Source: Alphaproteobacteria bacterium
GTDB lineage: Bacteria > Pseudomonadota > Alphaproteobacteria > Acetobacterales > Acetobacteraceae
Direction of reading: 5' to 3'
NCBI GenBank assembly: GCA_017307285.1
Contig: JAFKFI010000077.1
Location: 1-50,038 of the forward strand
Length of the DNA: 50,038 nucleotides
Part shown: one piece after another, positions 1-7,857 of the stretch
How the letters are laid out: the number at the start of each line of letters is the position of its first letter
Position numbering within the stretch: the first letter of the stretch is position 1
The notes under the pieces: model-generated
Databases searched by the model: none
What the model was told of the DNA's origin: nothing
The model's input: only the letters and a program-made list of their open reading frames with translations
Program-made: the position numbers and the translations under genes

Positions 1-409
1 CGGGGTCGATGAACAATGACACGCGAATCCCGGCTTCGCGCAGCGCCACCACCACCGGCCGCAGCGCCTCGACCTGGCCCGCCACGTCGAGCCCGCCCTC
101 CGTCGTGACCTCCTGGCGCCGCTCGGGCACCAGGCAGCTCGCATGCGGGCGGACCTCGCGGGCGATGGCGACCATCTCCTCGGTCGCCGCCATCTCGAGG
201 TTGATCGGCGCGGAGATCGCCGCCCGGATACGGCGCACGTCGTCATCCCGGATGTGCCGGCGGTCCTCGCGCAGATGCAGCGTGATCCCGTCCGCCCCGG
301 CCTGCACGGCGGCGCGCGCCGCATCCAGCGGGTCGGGATGGGCGCCGCCGCGCGCGTTACGCACAGTCGCCACATGGTCGATGTTCACGCCGAGGCGCAG
401 CTTGGTCAT
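1..409 (-). CDS. pdxJ: Pyridoxine 5'-phosphate synthase PdxJ (partial, runs off the left edge)
   Basis: PdxJ condenses 1-deoxy-D-xylulose 5-phosphate with 3-amino-2-oxopropyl phosphate to make pyridoxine 5'-phosphate, the last step of de novo vitamin B6 synthesis, in the cytosol. The visible 136 residues are the N-terminal half of the TIM barrel. They open with the family signature [20 protein letters not shown] and continue with [16 protein letters not shown] and INLEMAAT, all typical of PdxJ. The start ATG (complement of 407-409) overlaps the TGA of pdxA (406-408), so the two genes are translationally coupled in one minus-strand operon. PdxA makes the substrate that PdxJ uses. The C-terminal part lies outside the window. 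Confidence 0.96.
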   Translation of the reverse strand, partial: MTKLRLGVNIDHVATVRNARGGAHPDPLDAARAAVQAGADGITLHLREDRRHIRDDDVRRIRAAISAPINLEMAATEEMVAIAREVRPHASCLVPERRQEVTTEGGLDVAGQVEALRPVVVALREAGIRVSLFIDP

Positions 410-1398
410 GGCGATCCTCCGGAGCGGCGGGCGGCGAGTTCCGCTGCGAGACGCAGCGCGGCGATCAGGCTGGCGGGGCTGGCGATGCCCTTGCCCGCAA
501 TATCATACGCCGTGCCGTGATCCGGCGAAGTGCGGACGATCGGCAGCCCGAGCGTCACGTTCACCCCGCCGTCGCGGTCGAGCGTCTTTAGCGGGATCAG
601 CGCCTGATCGTGGTACATGCAGACCGCCACGTCGTAGCGAGCACGTGCCGCCTCGGTGAACATCGTGTCCGGCGGCCACGGCCCGCCCGCGTCGATCCCC
701 TCCGCGCGCAACGCCGCGGCCGCGGGCGCGACGATGGCGGCATCCTCCGAGCCGAGCGCCCCGCCCTCGCCCGCATGCGGGTTGAGCCCAGCGACCGCGA
801 GCCGGGGCGCGGCGATGCCGAAATCCTGCCGAAGTGCCGCTGCCGTGATGCGGCCAACATCGACGATCCTCTCCATCGTCAACCCAGCAATCGCATCGCG
901 CAGCGAAACGTGAATCGTCACCGGCACCACCCGCAGCGCCGGGCAGGCGAGCATCATCACCTCCTGCCCAGGCACCCCGGTCAGTTCCGCAAGGAATTCG
1001 GTGTGTCCGGGATGACGGAAGCCGGCGGCATAGAGGACCGCCTTGTTGATCGGGTTGGTGACGATACCGCCGACCTCGCCCCGCATGGCGAGCGTCGTCG
1101 CGCGCTGGATGCTGGCGACGATCGCCGACGCGTTGGCCGCATCGGGCTGGCCGGGTCGCGCTGGAACAGCCAGGGGAACGGGCAACACGGGCAACGCCCG
1201 CTCGAACACGGTCGCGGCCTGCTCCGGCGATCCGACAACTTCGATCGGCGCGCCGAGCCGGGCCAGTCGCTCGGGATCATCCAACGCCACGAAACGCGGG
1301 CCATCAGCCCGGAGCGCCCGCCAGGCCCGGACAAGAATCTCCCCGCCGATGCCGGCGGGATCGCCCATCGTGACCCCAAGCGGTAGGGCGGAATTCAT
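406..1398 (-). CDS. pdxA: 4-hydroxythreonine-4-phosphate dehydrogenase PdxA
   Basis: PdxA oxidises 4-phosphohydroxy-L-threonine with NAD(P)+ to give the unstable 3-amino-2-oxo precursor of 3-amino-2-oxopropyl phosphate, which PdxJ then uses. About 330 residues fit the family. Signatures are [14 protein letters not shown] at the N-terminus, [11 protein letters not shown] with the metal-ligand His, LNPHAGEGG, and [13 protein letters not shown] near the C-terminus. The chosen ATG at 1398 is eight codons inside the longest open frame (ATG at 1422) and places TMGDPAGIG at the usual distance from the N-terminus. It lies inside a REP-like palindrome, so the first residues (MNSALP) are encoded by the repeat. 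A start at 1422 cannot be excluded. The 3' end overlaps pdxJ by 4 bp. Confidence 0.95.
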   Translation of the reverse strand: MNSALPLGVTMGDPAGIGGEILVRAWRALRADGPRFVALDDPERLARLGAPIEVVGSPEQAATVFERALPVLPVPLAVPARPGQPDAANASAIVASIQRATTLAMRGEVGGIVTNPINKAVLYAAGFRHPGHTEFLAELTGVPGQEVMMLACPALRVVPVTIHVSLRDAIAGLTMERIVDVGRITAAALRQDFGIAAPRLAVAGLNPHAGEGGALGSEDAAIVAPAAAALRAEGIDAGGPWPPDTMFTEAARARYDVAVCMYHDQALIPLKTLDRDGGVNVTLGLPIVRTSPDHGTAYDIAGKGIASPASLIAALRLAAELAARRSGGSP

Positions 1399-1460
1399 TC
1401 CGCCATCTTCCTGCGGTGCCATCGTCCGCCCGCGGCGAGGCGGAATGAATTCCGCCCTAC
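1383..1460. repeat. REP-like inverted pair (GTAG family), locus 1
   Basis: Two copies of a 22-23-bp palindromic element, each a GTAG tetranucleotide followed by a GGCGGA...TCCGCC stem. One lies at 1383-1404 (GTAG head on the left) and the other at 1439-1460 (CTAC on the right), so the heads point outward. The pair fills the lpd-pdxA junction and covers the pdxA start codon (ATG at 1396-1398 on the minus strand). The same family recurs near 11354, 15713, 29671 and 31820. The GTAG head plus stem-loop format is known from REPs mobilised by RAYT transposases; no RAYT gene is in this window. Confidence 0.85.
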
Positions 1461-1475
1461 GAGATGCCGGCTCAT

Positions 1476-2867
1476 TCAGATATGCAGCGCCCGCCCCTCG
1501 ACGGCGAGCGCGGCCTCCTTCACGGCCTCGTTGAGGCTGGGATGAGCGTGGCAGGTGCGCGCGATATCCTCGGCCGAGGCGCCGAACTCCATCGCCGTGA
1601 CCAGCTCGGCAATCAGCGTACCGGCATCGGGGCCGATGATGTGCGCCCCCAGCACCCGGTCGGTCGCCTTGTCGGCGAGGATCTTCACGAAGCCATCCGT
1701 ATCACCCATCGCGCGCGCACGGGCATTGGCTGTGAAGGGGAATTTGCCGACGGTGTATGCGACCCCTGCTGTCTTCAGCTCCTCCTCGGTCCGGCCGACC
1801 GAGGCGACCTCCGGCCATGTGTAGACCACGCCGGGAATTGCGTCGTAGTTCACGTGCCCGGCCTGTCCGGCGATGATCTCAGCCACCGCGACGCCTTCCT
1901 CCTCGGCCTTGTGCGCGAGCATCGGGCCGTCGATCACGTCGCCGATCGCATAGATGCCGGGCACGTTTGTCGCGTAGTGGCCGTCCGTCCGCACCCGGCC
2001 GCGCTCGTCCGTCGCCACCCCCGCCTCGGCGAGCCCTAGCCCGTCGGTGATCGCCCGCCTGCCGATCGCCAGCAGCACCACGTCGGCGGTGATCTCCTCC
2101 CCAGGTCCCCCCTTGGCCGGCTCGACGGTGAGCGTCACCCCATCATTGCCGGGCCGCGCGCCCGTCACCTTGGTGCCGAGCCGGAACTTGATCCCCTGCT
2201 TGCCGAGCACCCGCTCGAAAGCGCGCGCCACCTCGGCGTCCATCGTCGGCACCAGCCGGTCGAGGAACTCGATCACCGTCACCTGCGAGCCCAGCCGGCG
2301 CCATACGCTGCCCAGCTCCAGCCCGATATAGCCGCCGCCGATCACCACCAGGCGCTCCGGCACTTGGTCGAGCTCCAACCCGCCGGTGGACGTGACGATC
2401 TGCCGTTCGTCGACATCGACACCGGGCAACGGCACGCTCTCGCTGCCGGTGGCGATGACGATGTTCTTCGTCTCGTATTCGGTATCGCCCACCAGCACCC
2501 GACCGGCTCCGACGATCCGCGCGCTGCCCTTGAGCCACGTGACCTTGTTCTTGCGGAACAGGAACTCGACGCCCTTGACGTTGGCCGTCACCACCTCGCC
2601 CTTGCGCGCCATCATGCGCGCGAGGTCGAGCTTCACTTCCGGTATCTCGACGCCATGCGCAGCGAAATCATGCGAGGCCGCGTGGAAATTCTCCGACGAT
2701 TGCAGCAGCGCCTTGGATGGGATGCAGCCGATGTTGAGACAGGTGCCGCCAAGCGTCGCACGCTTCTCCACGCACCCGACCTTCATGCCGAGCTGCGCCG
2801 CCCGAAGCGCGCACACATAGCCGCCGGGACCCGCCCCAATGACGATCACGTCGAATGCTTCGCTCAT
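1476..2867 (-). CDS. lpdA: Dihydrolipoyl dehydrogenase (E3)
   Basis: This FAD-dependent enzyme reoxidises dihydrolipoamide in 2-oxoacid dehydrogenase complexes or the glycine cleavage system, passing electrons to NAD+. The 463-residue length is typical. The N-terminal FAD fold shows [20 protein letters not shown]. The redox-active disulfide motif is [16 protein letters not shown] (CxxxxC). An NAD-binding fold follows ([16 protein letters not shown]), then a second FAD contact ([20 protein letters not shown]), and the C-terminal dimerisation domain ends with the catalytic His-Glu pair in [15 protein letters not shown]. No E1/E2 genes are nearby, so which complex it serves is unknown; it sits alone upstream of pdxA, 53-77 bp from it depending on the pdxA start. 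Confidence 0.95.
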   Translation of the reverse strand: MSEAFDVIVIGAGPGGYVCALRAAQLGMKVGCVEKRATLGGTCLNIGCIPSKALLQSSENFHAASHDFAAHGVEIPEVKLDLARMMARKGEVVTANVKGVEFLFRKNKVTWLKGSARIVGAGRVLVGDTEYETKNIVIATGSESVPLPGVDVDERQIVTSTGGLELDQVPERLVVIGGGYIGLELGSVWRRLGSQVTVIEFLDRLVPTMDAEVARAFERVLGKQGIKFRLGTKVTGARPGNDGVTLTVEPAKGGPGEEITADVVLLAIGRRAITDGLGLAEAGVATDERGRVRTDGHYATNVPGIYAIGDVIDGPMLAHKAEEEGVAVAEIIAGQAGHVNYDAIPGVVYTWPEVASVGRTEEELKTAGVAYTVGKFPFTANARARAMGDTDGFVKILADKATDRVLGAHIIGPDAGTLIAELVTAMEFGASAEDIARTCHAHPSLNEAVKEAALAVEGRALHI

Positions 2868-2905
2868 CGCCTAGCCGCAACCCTTCAAATCGTCATGCTT
2901 CCCTT

Positions 2906-2925
2906 ATCCCCGCAAAGATGGGGAT
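2906..2925. other. Stem-loop between the lpd and DUF4336 genes
   Basis: ATCCCC and GGGGAT form a 6-bp stem around an 8-nt loop in the 76-bp gap, just upstream of lpd and downstream of the DUF4336 gene, both on the minus strand. It has no T-tract on the minus-strand 3' side. It could be a weak Rho-independent signal or a degenerate copy of a genomic palindrome. Confidence 0.35.
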
Positions 2926-2943
2926 GGAAGCCGGACCTGGCCA

Positions 2944-3669
2944 TCACGGGACGATCCAGCGGAACGAACGCCGCAACTCCGCCGCGCCGTCCTGCTCGAA
3001 CCAGCGACCATGCGCGAAGATGACGCGCTCAGGTTCCCAGGCAAGCACGCGGGATACGGCGGACGCCGCATCCTCGCCGCCCAGGCGGATCATCGCCCGC
3101 AAATAGACCGGCGCCCGCCCATCCGGCGCCGTCACCCCCAGCAACCGCGCCAAGGGTCGGGCCATGACGGGCAGCTTCGCCGGTTCCAGGTTCTGCACGA
3201 GGTCGCTCAGCAACACCGTTCGGCTCGGCCGATGCAGCAACGCCACCTCGCGGAATCCCCCGCCGCCGGGGATCACGCACTGTTCGATGCCACCCCACGC
3301 CGGCCCGCCGAGATCGCGGTCGAGCCGCAGGCCACTGCGGCGAACCTGCCGGCGGTCACGCAGGCCGGGCGCCGCCCAGGTGATCGCGTCGGGGCATGCC
3401 GCAACCCACTCCCGCATGAAAATCCAGTGCGCGAAGCTCGGCGCCACCAGGTGACGGATCGGCCCCAGCTCCGCGATCGCCTGCCGCAAGGTTCGATCGT
3501 AGGGCGTCGGCGAGTGCAGCAGCATCCCGTCATCCACTCGGATGATCGTCATGCGGACCGGCAGCGGAATACGCGCGACCGCCAAGGGGCCGCTATCGAC
3601 CACCCACAAATCCTCCACCACCGGCTTGAGCACGTCGAGCGGCGGATAGGTTGCCTGAAGCACGGTCAT
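2944..3669 (-). CDS. DUF4336 family protein (metallo-beta-lactamase-like relative)
   Basis: About 241 residues, starting MTVLQATYPPLDVLKPV and ending SFRWIVP. The pattern of motifs matches DUF4336 proteins as I know them: an early strand segment with VVDSGPLAVARIPLPVRMTI, then HSPTPYDRTL, HLVAPSFAHWIFMREW, LLSDLVQNLEP and RVIFAHGRWFEQDG. These proteins resemble the metallo-beta-lactamase fold but lack the classical HxHxDH box, and no such box is visible here. The biochemical role is unknown. The ATG at 3669 follows the DUF3775 stop by 13 bp, so the two genes probably form an operon. The open frame continues upstream, but that extension is Arg-rich shadow of the upstream gene. Confidence 0.8.
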   Translation of the reverse strand: MTVLQATYPPLDVLKPVVEDLWVVDSGPLAVARIPLPVRMTIIRVDDGMLLHSPTPYDRTLRQAIAELGPIRHLVAPSFAHWIFMREWVAACPDAITWAAPGLRDRRQVRRSGLRLDRDLGGPAWGGIEQCVIPGGGGFREVALLHRPSRTVLLSDLVQNLEPAKLPVMARPLARLLGVTAPDGRAPVYLRAMIRLGGEDAASAVSRVLAWEPERVIFAHGRWFEQDGAAELRRSFRWIVP

Positions 3670-3682
3670 GCGGAGGCAGCCG

Positions 3683-4048
3683 TCAGGCGAGATCGAGCTG
3701 GTACAGCCCTTTGGAGAGGTACGCCGCGAGCGCCCCTTCCTCCGCCAGCGCGCGAATTTCCGAGGCGTCGGAGAGCGCCTGGGCCTGCGCGACGGCCTGC
3801 TCCCATTGCGCTGCCGCGAAATCCCCCCGACCAATCATCATCACCGCCCGCAACTCCCGGCGCGCCTCGGGGGAGAGCCGGGCGATTGCCGCGGCGAGCA
3901 CCTCGACGGCGGCCTGAGCGGCCGGCGAGATCTCGTCCCCGAGATCGGCCGAGTAGGCGCCACTGCGCAGCCGATCGCCTGCCGCTCCGGTCTCCCGGGC
4001 AAGCGCAATAACGGAACGCACATATTCGGCGCCGAGTCGGTCGAGCAT
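3683..4048 (-). CDS. DUF3775 domain protein
   Basis: A 121-residue soluble, helix-rich protein beginning MLDRLGAEYVRSVIALARET. It carries SPEARRELRAVMMIGRGDFA and ALAEEGALAAYLSKGLYQL, which resemble the DUF3775 family (proposed without known function in alphaproteobacteria). The ATG at 4048 gives the family's usual size; upstream in-frame codons read through the divergent promoter region and look non-coding. It is followed at 13 bp by the DUF4336 gene and diverges from the acyl carrier protein gene. No catalytic motif is evident. Confidence 0.75.
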   Translation of the reverse strand: MLDRLGAEYVRSVIALARETGAAGDRLRSGAYSADLGDEISPAAQAAVEVLAAAIARLSPEARRELRAVMMIGRGDFAAAQWEQAVAQAQALSDASEIRALAEEGALAAYLSKGLYQLDLA

Positions 4049-4220
4049 CGCAACTCCCCGCTTCCATGCCCCAGCACAACGGTATCCCTGATGAACGGTT
4101 GCACCGTCGCAATCGGCGGTCGGAACGAGAGTGCCGCCGCGCCGCCACCTTGGGTTTGTCCCCAGGCCAGTCCACAATCGTAGGTGGCGCGATGTGCCTG
4201 ATCTTGCGCGCAACTTTTGC

Positions 4221-4249
4221 TTGCACACGATCCCGTGAGTCGCTTTACT
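4221..4249 (+). promoter_or_regulatory. Sigma-70-type promoter for the acyl carrier protein gene
   Basis: TTGCAC (4221-4226), a 17-bp spacer and TTTACT (4244-4249) give a reasonable housekeeping promoter about 30 bp upstream of the ACP ATG at 4278. The -10 lies in the middle of a two-tier inverted repeat (4226-4261). Inferred from hexamers and spacing only. Confidence 0.5.
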
Positions 4250-4261
4250 CACAGCATCGTG
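4226..4261. promoter_or_regulatory. Two-tier inverted repeat overlapping the ACP promoter
   Basis: CACGAT(4226-4231)-3 nt-GTGAGT(4235-4240)-6 nt-ACTCAC(4247-4252)-3 nt-ATCGTG(4256-4261) is a perfect nested dyad of 6+6 bp per arm with symmetrical 3-nt gaps. It covers the predicted -10 element and ends at the ribosome-binding region (GAGGTGAGG, 4261-4269). This could be a repressor operator on DNA, or a hairpin in the mRNA leader if transcription begins upstream. Confidence 0.55.
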
Positions 4262-4277
4262 AGGTGAGGCATTGCAG

Positions 4278-4583
4278 ATGACCGAAGCTCTCAATCAGCG
4301 CATCCTTTCCGAAGTCATTGAGGTGATCCGGCACGCCCTGTGCCTGTCGGATGACTCCATTTCAGCGGCCAGCCGTCTTGTTGAAGACCTTGGGCTCGAC
4401 AGCCTCGATCTCGTCGATGTTGGGGTGGAACTCGAGGCAAGGTTCCAGACCGAGCTGCCGGACGATTTTGGGGGACGCTGCCGAAGCGTGGCCCAGATCG
4501 CCGAGTATCTGAGCCAACGCTATTTCCAAGATGCGCCCGAGGCGGACCTTGAGTCCGAGCCAGATTTCGCACTCGCGGCGTAG
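4278..4583 (+). CDS. Acyl carrier protein
   Basis: A 101-residue phosphopantetheine carrier that holds acyl chains as thioesters. The attachment site is in VEDLGLDSLDLVDVGVELE, with the modified Ser in DSL. Helix 1 (ILSEVIEVIRHAL) and helix 3/4 (RCRSVAQIAEYLSQRY) frame it. It is longer than the housekeeping AcpP (about 78 residues) because of an acidic tail after YFQDAPEADLESEP. No ketosynthase, acyltransferase or fabF is adjacent, so it is a stand-alone accessory ACP rather than part of the fab cluster. The ATG at 4278 has GAGGTGAGG upstream; the TTG at 4272 is a poorer choice. The substrate is unknown. Confidence 0.85.
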   Translation: MTEALNQRILSEVIEVIRHALCLSDDSISAASRLVEDLGLDSLDLVDVGVELEARFQTELPDDFGGRCRSVAQIAEYLSQRYFQDAPEADLESEPDFALAA

Positions 4584-4847
4584 CCTTCCGCCTTCGCTGG
4601 GTTCTTTGGAACTCGCAGCGCTCAGTTTGGGCGCTGCGGTTCCGCCCACGCCGGCCGCCGTGATGTGAGCCGTCATCGGAACGGCGAAAATGGCATTGCA
4701 AAGTGCCGCGCCGATCACGCCAACTGCACCACGACACGAGCAGCATGATTCCGATCGTCGCGAACGCTGGCGAGGATTGGGCTGCGACGTGCGGGTACGG
4801 TCACGGAACGCGGCAGTTTAGATCGCAATGCGATCCAGGGGGCGAGA

Positions 4848-5744
4848 ATGGCGAACGAGCAAATGACGACCCAGATGGCAAGCAAACCGGGATTCATCGC
4901 CGCGCTCGATCAGAGCGGCGGTTCCACGCCGGGAGCCCTCAAGCTCTACGGCATCCCGGAGACCGCCTATAGCGGCGACGCCGAGATGTTCCGCCTCATG
5001 CACGAGATGCGTACCCGCATCATCACCGCACCCGCCTTCACCGGGAACCGCGTGATCGGCGCGATCCTGTTCGAGGGCACGATGGATGGCGCGATCGAGA
5101 ACACGCCGGTGCCGACCTATCTTTGGGAACGGCGCCACGTCGTCCCATTCGTGAAAGTGGACAAGGGGCTCGAGGCCGAGAAGGACGGCGTGCGGCTCAT
5201 GAAGCCGATGCCCGAGCTGGATAAGCTCCTCGACCGCGCGGTGAAGCTTGGCGTCTATGGCACCAAGATGCGCTCCGTCATCGAGCACGCCTCCAAGGCG
5301 GGCATCGCCGCGATCGTCGACCAGCAGTTCAAGGTGGGCGACCAGATCGCCGCGAAAGGGCTCATGCCCATCCTCGAGCCCGAGGTCTCAATCAAGGCGC
5401 CAGACAAGGCCGAGGCGGAAGCGATCCTCCGCGACGAAATTCTCCGCCATCTCGGCGCATCGTCGAGCGATCGCAGGATCATGCTCAAGCTGACGATCCC
5501 GAGCGAGCCAGATCACTACAAGCCGCTCATCGAGCATCCCCGGGTCGCTCGCGTCGTAGCCCTCTCGGGCGGCTACACGCGCGACGATGCTTGCCGCCGC
5601 CTGGCGCAGAACCACGGCATGATCGCGAGCTTCTCGCGTGCGCTGGTCGAGGAGCTCAAGAAGCAGATGAGCGACGACGAGTTCAACGCGGCCGTTGGCC
5701 GATCCATCGAGGAGATCTACCAGGCTTCGACCGTGAAGCACTGA
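4848..5744 (+). CDS. fda: Class I fructose-bisphosphate aldolase
   Basis: This enzyme reversibly cleaves fructose 1,6-bisphosphate to dihydroxyacetone phosphate and glyceraldehyde 3-phosphate through a Schiff base. The 298-residue length matches the compact bacterial class I family. Motifs are GFIAALDQSGGSTPGALKLY at the N-terminus, PFVKVDKGLE and YGTKMRSVIEHA in the barrel, LEPEVSI, the Schiff-base Lys in MLKLTIPS, and VALSGGYTRDDAC for phosphate binding. ATG 4848 is preceded by AGGGGG. The gene stands alone, separated by 264 bp from the ACP gene. That gap holds no convincing gene. Confidence 0.94.
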   Translation: MANEQMTTQMASKPGFIAALDQSGGSTPGALKLYGIPETAYSGDAEMFRLMHEMRTRIITAPAFTGNRVIGAILFEGTMDGAIENTPVPTYLWERRHVVPFVKVDKGLEAEKDGVRLMKPMPELDKLLDRAVKLGVYGTKMRSVIEHASKAGIAAIVDQQFKVGDQIAAKGLMPILEPEVSIKAPDKAEAEAILRDEILRHLGASSSDRRIMLKLTIPSEPDHYKPLIEHPRVARVVALSGGYTRDDACRRLAQNHGMIASFSRALVEELKKQMSDDEFNAAVGRSIEEIYQASTVKH

Positions 5745-5801
5745 TCATAATTCGGCGCCCCAAACAGGAGCGGCGCGATGCCGACCTCCTGACGCGGCCC
5801 T

Positions 5802-6851
5802 TCACCTTCCGGAAAGGTCGAGCACCGCGGCGAAGCCGGCTTCCGTGCCGAACGCCAGCTGCGCGCCGTCCGGGCTCCAGGCAAGGGCTGAGACCGGCCC
5901 GTGGCCGGGCGGGGCGATGGGGGCAATGCGGCCCGAGGCGATCTCTGCCACCACCACGAGGCCGTCGTTGAATGCGGCGGCGACAATCTCCTGGGTCGGG
6001 TGGCAGGCGACGCGCGTGCATTGGACGCCGTCACCGCCGGCGACTTCCGTGGGTGCCTTGCCCATCGGGCCGCCGCCGGTGAACGGCCAGAGGACGACGG
6101 ACTCCGCGCCGCTGCTTGCCAGCCACTTGCCGTTGCGGGTGAAGGACAGGCTGTGCGTCTTGGCGGGATAGCCGCTCATCCGCATGTGCTGGCCGTCCGA
6201 CAGGCGCCAGCCGTGCAGCGCGTTCTCCTGCATCGCGGTAATCACGTTGTCGCCGTCGGGCGAGATGGCGATGCCGGTGTGGCTGCCTTTCCATTCCAGC
6301 CGGCGCGGGCTGTCGGTCTTGGCTGCGACGAACCAGAGGGACGCGCCGTTGTAGTGCGACGCCGCCACGCGCTTGCCGCGCGCGTCGAACACCAGCCCGG
6401 TGACGCTCGACGGATGCTCGAGCTGCTTGAGCTTGGCGCCCGATTGGTCGAACAGGTGAACATGCTTGCCGACCGCGCAAGCCAGCAGGCCGCCTTTGCC
6501 CTTCTCGCCCGCGAAGCTCGCGACATGTTCGACCCATTTCATGCCGAACGATGAGATGTCGCCCATTTCGCCGTCGCTGCCGATGCGGCGCAGGCCGCCA
6601 TCGTCGCCGCCGCTGACGAAGCCGGACGGCGCGATGTCAGGCGCGAGTGCCAATGTCGCGCCGTCATGCACCGCAACGCGGGTCCAGTTCTCTCGGTCCG
6701 AGAGCTTCACGAGATGCAGCGCGCCGTCGCCGAGCGCGAACGCCGCCGTGCGGCCGGTGCGGTCGAAGGCGCAGCCGACGACGAACGCGTCGAGCGCGCG
6801 ATGCACGCCGCGCGTGTCGAGCAGGAAGTTGGGCGCGGTGGTGGCGCTCAT
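5802..6851 (-). CDS. WD40-repeat beta-propeller protein
   Basis: A 349-residue cytosolic protein of repeated WD40-like blades. Recurrent segments end in strands such as GCAFDRTGRTAAFALGDG, GLVFDARGKRVAASHYNG, GIAISPDGDNVITAMQEN, SLSFTRNGKWLASSGAES and ALAWSPDGAQLAFGTEAG, giving about seven blades. It has no signal peptide. Its ATG (6849-6851) overlaps the TGA of the CobW-type GTPase upstream (6848-6850), so the two are translationally coupled. The context suggests a partner or scaffold for the metallochaperone; this is inference. No catalytic motif is seen. Confidence 0.88.
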   Translation of the reverse strand: MSATTAPNFLLDTRGVHRALDAFVVGCAFDRTGRTAAFALGDGALHLVKLSDRENWTRVAVHDGATLALAPDIAPSGFVSGGDDGGLRRIGSDGEMGDISSFGMKWVEHVASFAGEKGKGGLLACAVGKHVHLFDQSGAKLKQLEHPSSVTGLVFDARGKRVAASHYNGASLWFVAAKTDSPRRLEWKGSHTGIAISPDGDNVITAMQENALHGWRLSDGQHMRMSGYPAKTHSLSFTRNGKWLASSGAESVVLWPFTGGGPMGKAPTEVAGGDGVQCTRVACHPTQEIVAAAFNDGLVVVAEIASGRIAPIAPPGHGPVSALAWSPDGAQLAFGTEAGFAAVLDLSGR

Positions 6852-7828
6852 GCCGCCTGGCAGCTTTCAAAACCGCGGCGGAGCTGCGGGCGGTTGAGGT
6901 TGCGGCCGATGAACACGATACGGCTGATGCGCGGCTCACCTTCCTTCCACGGCCCGATGAAGTCGCCGTCGGCGATCATGTGCACCGCCTGGAAGGCGAA
7001 GCGGCGGTCGTCATTGGCGTAGGCGAGAATGCCCTTGGTGCGCAGCAAGTCCGGCCCCTTGTCCGCGAGCAGCAGGCCGATCCAGGCGTTGAACCGCTCG
7101 GGGTCAATCGGCTTCTCGACCTCGAAGCTTACGGACGTAATCTCGTCGCTGTGCTCGTGCTCGTCGTCGGTGAGGAAGGCGGGCTCGCGCTGCAGCACGC
7201 GTTGCAGATCGAACGCGCCCTGATCGAGCACCTGGGCAATCGGCAGGCTGGCGCGCTCGGTGCGGTGGATCACGGCGAAGCGGTTGATCGCGCGGATGCG
7301 CCGCTCGACTTCTTCCAGTTCTTGCGGCGTGACGAGGTCGGTCTTGTTGAGCAGGATCACGTCGGCGAAGGCGATCTGGTCCTCTGCCTCGTGACTGTCC
7401 TCGAGTCGCTGCGGCAGGTGCTTGGCGTCGACCACCGTCACGATGGCGTCGAGCCGCGTCTTGGCGCGCACCGTGTCGTCGACGAAGAAGGTCTGCGCGA
7501 CGGGGGCGGGATTGGCGAGGCCGGTGGTCTCGATGATGATGCCGTCGAACTTGTCCCGCCGCTTCATCAGGCCGCCGACGATACGGATGAGGTCGCCGCG
7601 CACGGTGCAGCAGACGCACCCATTGTTCATCTCGAACACTTCCTCGTCGCTGTCGACGACGAGGTCGTTGTCCACGCCGAGCTCGCCGAACTCGTTGATG
7701 ACCACGGCGTATTTCTTGCCGTGGTTCTCGCTGAGGATGCGGTTCAGCAAGGTGGTCTTGCCGGCGCCGAGATAGCCGGTCAGCACCGTCACCGGGACCT
7801 GCTCTGCCGTCTGTGAACTTTCCGCCAT
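6848..7828 (-). CDS. CobW/COG0523-family GTPase (metallochaperone type)
   Basis: A G3E-family P-loop GTPase proposed to load or distribute Zn or another metal. The 326 residues show Walker A GYLGAGKTTLLNRIL, the Walker B/switch region DGIIIETTGLANPAP, the guanine-specificity motif LLNKTDL, and the metal-binding CxCC in NNGCVCCTVRGDLIR. A His/acid-rich stretch DDEHEHSDE follows, then the C-terminal CobW domain. The DNA shows no Zur box. It is the first gene of a two-gene operon with the WD40 protein (4-bp overlap). It belongs to a general COG0523 subgroup rather than cobalamin synthesis, as no cob genes are near. Confidence 0.92.
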   Translation of the reverse strand: MAESSQTAEQVPVTVLTGYLGAGKTTLLNRILSENHGKKYAVVINEFGELGVDNDLVVDSDEEVFEMNNGCVCCTVRGDLIRIVGGLMKRRDKFDGIIIETTGLANPAPVAQTFFVDDTVRAKTRLDAIVTVVDAKHLPQRLEDSHEAEDQIAFADVILLNKTDLVTPQELEEVERRIRAINRFAVIHRTERASLPIAQVLDQGAFDLQRVLQREPAFLTDDEHEHSDEITSVSFEVEKPIDPERFNAWIGLLLADKGPDLLRTKGILAYANDDRRFAFQAVHMIADGDFIGPWKEGEPRISRIVFIGRNLNRPQLRRGFESCQAA

Positions 7829-7857
7829 GTGCGTCTGCTCCCGATTGGTGCGGATTC

